Part shown: positions 62,674 to 64,000 of the stretch, one piece after another | Layout: every line of letters begins with the position of its first letter | Position numbering within the stretch: position 1 is the stretch's first letter | DNA from: Symbiodinium kawagutii | Lineage: Eukaryota > Sar > Dinophyceae > Suessiales > Symbiodiniaceae | NCBI GenBank assembly: GCA_009767595.1 | Contig: VSDK01011292.1 | Location: 1 to 64,000, forward strand | DNA length: 64,000 nucleotides | Reading direction: 5' to 3' | The notes under the pieces: model-generated | Told to the model about the DNA's origin: nothing | Databases searched by the model: none | The model's input: the letters and a program-made list of their open reading frames with translations, nothing else | Made by a program: the position numbers and the translations under genes

Positions 62674-62764
62674 GGGTGCTTTCTCAAAATTCCAGTGTAT
62701 GAATCACTTCATGTAATAATTCAACTACAGTATTTTGGGGTTTTCCTATGGCTTGAGAAACCAC
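62674..62764 (+). mobile_element. Fold-back element, family A
   Basis: GGGTGCTTTCTCAAAATTCC ... TTCCTATGGCTTGAGAAACC then ACC. Confidence 0.65.
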
Positions 62765-63150
62765 CATATATAGTTGCGAATCAGCTAATTAACAACCAAT
62801 AGCCACTCTTTTGGCCATTTTTAAACACTACATTCATATAAATTCTGGTTCTTAAGGCAGTGTTGTTGGTCAACATGCCCTATTATATTAATCATGATTA
62901 TTCCCTATGAGCCATCATAACCACTAGCAGTAGTACCCGGGCAAGCAGGGGGCGGAAGTTACCAGAGTGGTTTCACTATAAACTGAAAAGACTTGGCGCC
63001 TATGATTTTCGCCGATCACTTATATAAATTACGGTTCTTAAGGTAGGGCAGTTGGTTAAATTCCCTATTTTTAGTCATGATCATCCCCTATGAACCACTG
63101 TGGCCATATGTTCATCCCCTATGAACTTATAAGCACTATATGACCCAAAC
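62765..63150. repeat. Two copies of an unnamed short element
   Basis: TATAAATTCTGGTTCTTAAG (about 62838) and TATAAATTACGGTTCTTAAG (about 63023) each begin a ~95-bp segment continuing GTTGGT.AA..CCCTAT..T..TCATGAT and CCCTATGA.CCA. They are about 185 bp apart, same direction. Confidence 0.6.
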
Positions 63151-63162
63151 GTTTCTCCTAAG

Positions 63163-63290
63163 ATTCCACAGTTGACCTCCACAAGATACGGTGCACTTGG
63201 CACTGCAGGTCCCGGCCGATCTGCCGAACCCCCGGGATGGGCGAAACTTCGACGACTGGTGGATTGGTGCGCCGGGGGACGGGGCCATGT
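63163..63290 (+). CDS. Unassigned GC-rich exon candidate (tentative DXR C-terminal exon)
   Basis: One + frame reads IPQLTSTRYGALGTAG followed by CAG|GTCCCG, loosely like F-P-C-L-x-L-A-Y-x-A-L-R-A-G-G of DXR. Another + frame reads VHLALQVPADLPNPRDGRNF then DDWWIGAPGDGAM, a convincing protein-like stretch I cannot place. Only one can be right. I lean slightly to a coding exon of some kind without choosing a function. Confidence 0.3.
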
Positions 63291-63299
63291 CATGCTTCA

Positions 63300-64000
63300 A
63301 TCGTGGTGGTTTATGGTGGTTAAGGATGGTTAATAATGGTTGATGGTTGATCATTAATTAATAACCATGGTTGACAATGGTTGATGGTGGTTGATCATGG
63401 TTGATGATGGTGAATGATGGCTCGTGATCTTAATGGTTGATCAATACTGGTGAATAATAGTGGTGATAAGCAATGATAGTGGATAATTTTGGATAATACT
63501 GGTGAATACTCGTTGATATTGGTTTGCACTGGTTGATGATGGTTGATTGTATTGAATATTACCCACTATTAATTGACAATGTGATAAGCAATAGTGGATG
63601 ACATTGGATATATAATAAGTGATATTGATACTGGACATAAGAATAGTGGATAATAATGTCACCACTGTCATGATAGTGGTGAATAGACATTAATAGTGAA
63701 TAATAGTAGATGATATTGGTGAAGAATAGTAGGTTATATTGGTGAATAATAGCTGATAGTGGTTAGCACTGGGTATTGGTTGATAGTGGCTAATAGATGC
63801 TAATAGTGGTTAATAGTTGTTGAAAATGATAGCTGATTATGTTTGATTTAATGGGTACTCATCATTGTTGATCATGGTGGATTACTGTAATCACGGTGGA
63901 TCATTCTAATCAGTGTGAATGGCTACTCATTATTACAGCTGTTGATCATCTGGATCATGGTGCATCATAGTTGTTGATCATGTTTGCTCGATTAGGAATC
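63300..64000 (+). repeat. Degenerate GGTTGATGATGG repeat to window end
   Basis: TGGTTGATGGTGG, GGTGAATAATAGTGG and similar words repeat with varying spacing. No exon or fold-back element was seen. Confidence 0.7.

Overview
The window looks like nuclear DNA of a photosynthetic dinoflagellate. The evidence is: nearly identical tandem gene-like units; very long, repeat-filled introns around tiny exons; introns starting with GT, GC or GA and ending in AG followed by a G; a retroelement carrying a cytosine-C5 DNA methyltransferase; and a plastid-type isoprenoid gene. I cannot name the species. No bacterial-style operons, rRNA, tRNA or CRISPR were found. One assembly gap of 89 N lies at 58798-58886.

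Layout. (1) 1-7.9 kb is a decayed and partly homogenised tandem array. It holds an HMG-box gene fragment whose trailing AP2-like segment is cut by the array edge (1228-1710), 3.5 copies of a 1,511-bp unit (1711 to about 7085), and an AP2-like gene (7169-7852). (2) 7.9-8.5 kb is TTAATTAA-rich filler. (3) 8.5-16 kb and 18.7-40 kb are dominated by at least three families of short fold-back elements (A, B and C below). They also contain a diverged segmental duplication (9.2-12.25 kb versus 31.7-34.1 kb), minisatellites and microsatellites. (4) Two exons (16458-16692 and 18551-18681) join in frame to complete a CCCH zinc finger. (5) From 40.6 to at least 61.6 kb, seven micro-exons (20 to about 48 nt) on the + strand join in frame into the catalytic core of 1-deoxy-D-xylulose-5-phosphate reductoisomerase (DXR/IspC), the second enzyme of the plastid MEP isoprenoid pathway. 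The N-terminal exons were not found, and the C-terminal ones are only tentative.

(6) On the minus strand, 48401-58411 is a 10.0-kb non-LTR retroelement that looks complete. It is bounded by a perfect 17-bp target-site duplication and sits inside a family-A fold-back element, inside a DXR intron. ORF1 carries a full C5-methyltransferase. ORF2 carries an APE-like endonuclease, a reverse transcriptase, a zinc-binding motif and RNase H. The two ORFs are in the same frame and separated by one UGA. That UGA lies in the context UGA-CUAG, the best-known leaky-stop context in eukaryotes, which suggests the whole element may be one readthrough polyprotein.

The host genes recognised all read on the + strand, as expected for a one-directional dinoflagellate gene cluster. 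Exon calls rest on conserved protein motifs plus splice-phase agreement, not on transcripts.
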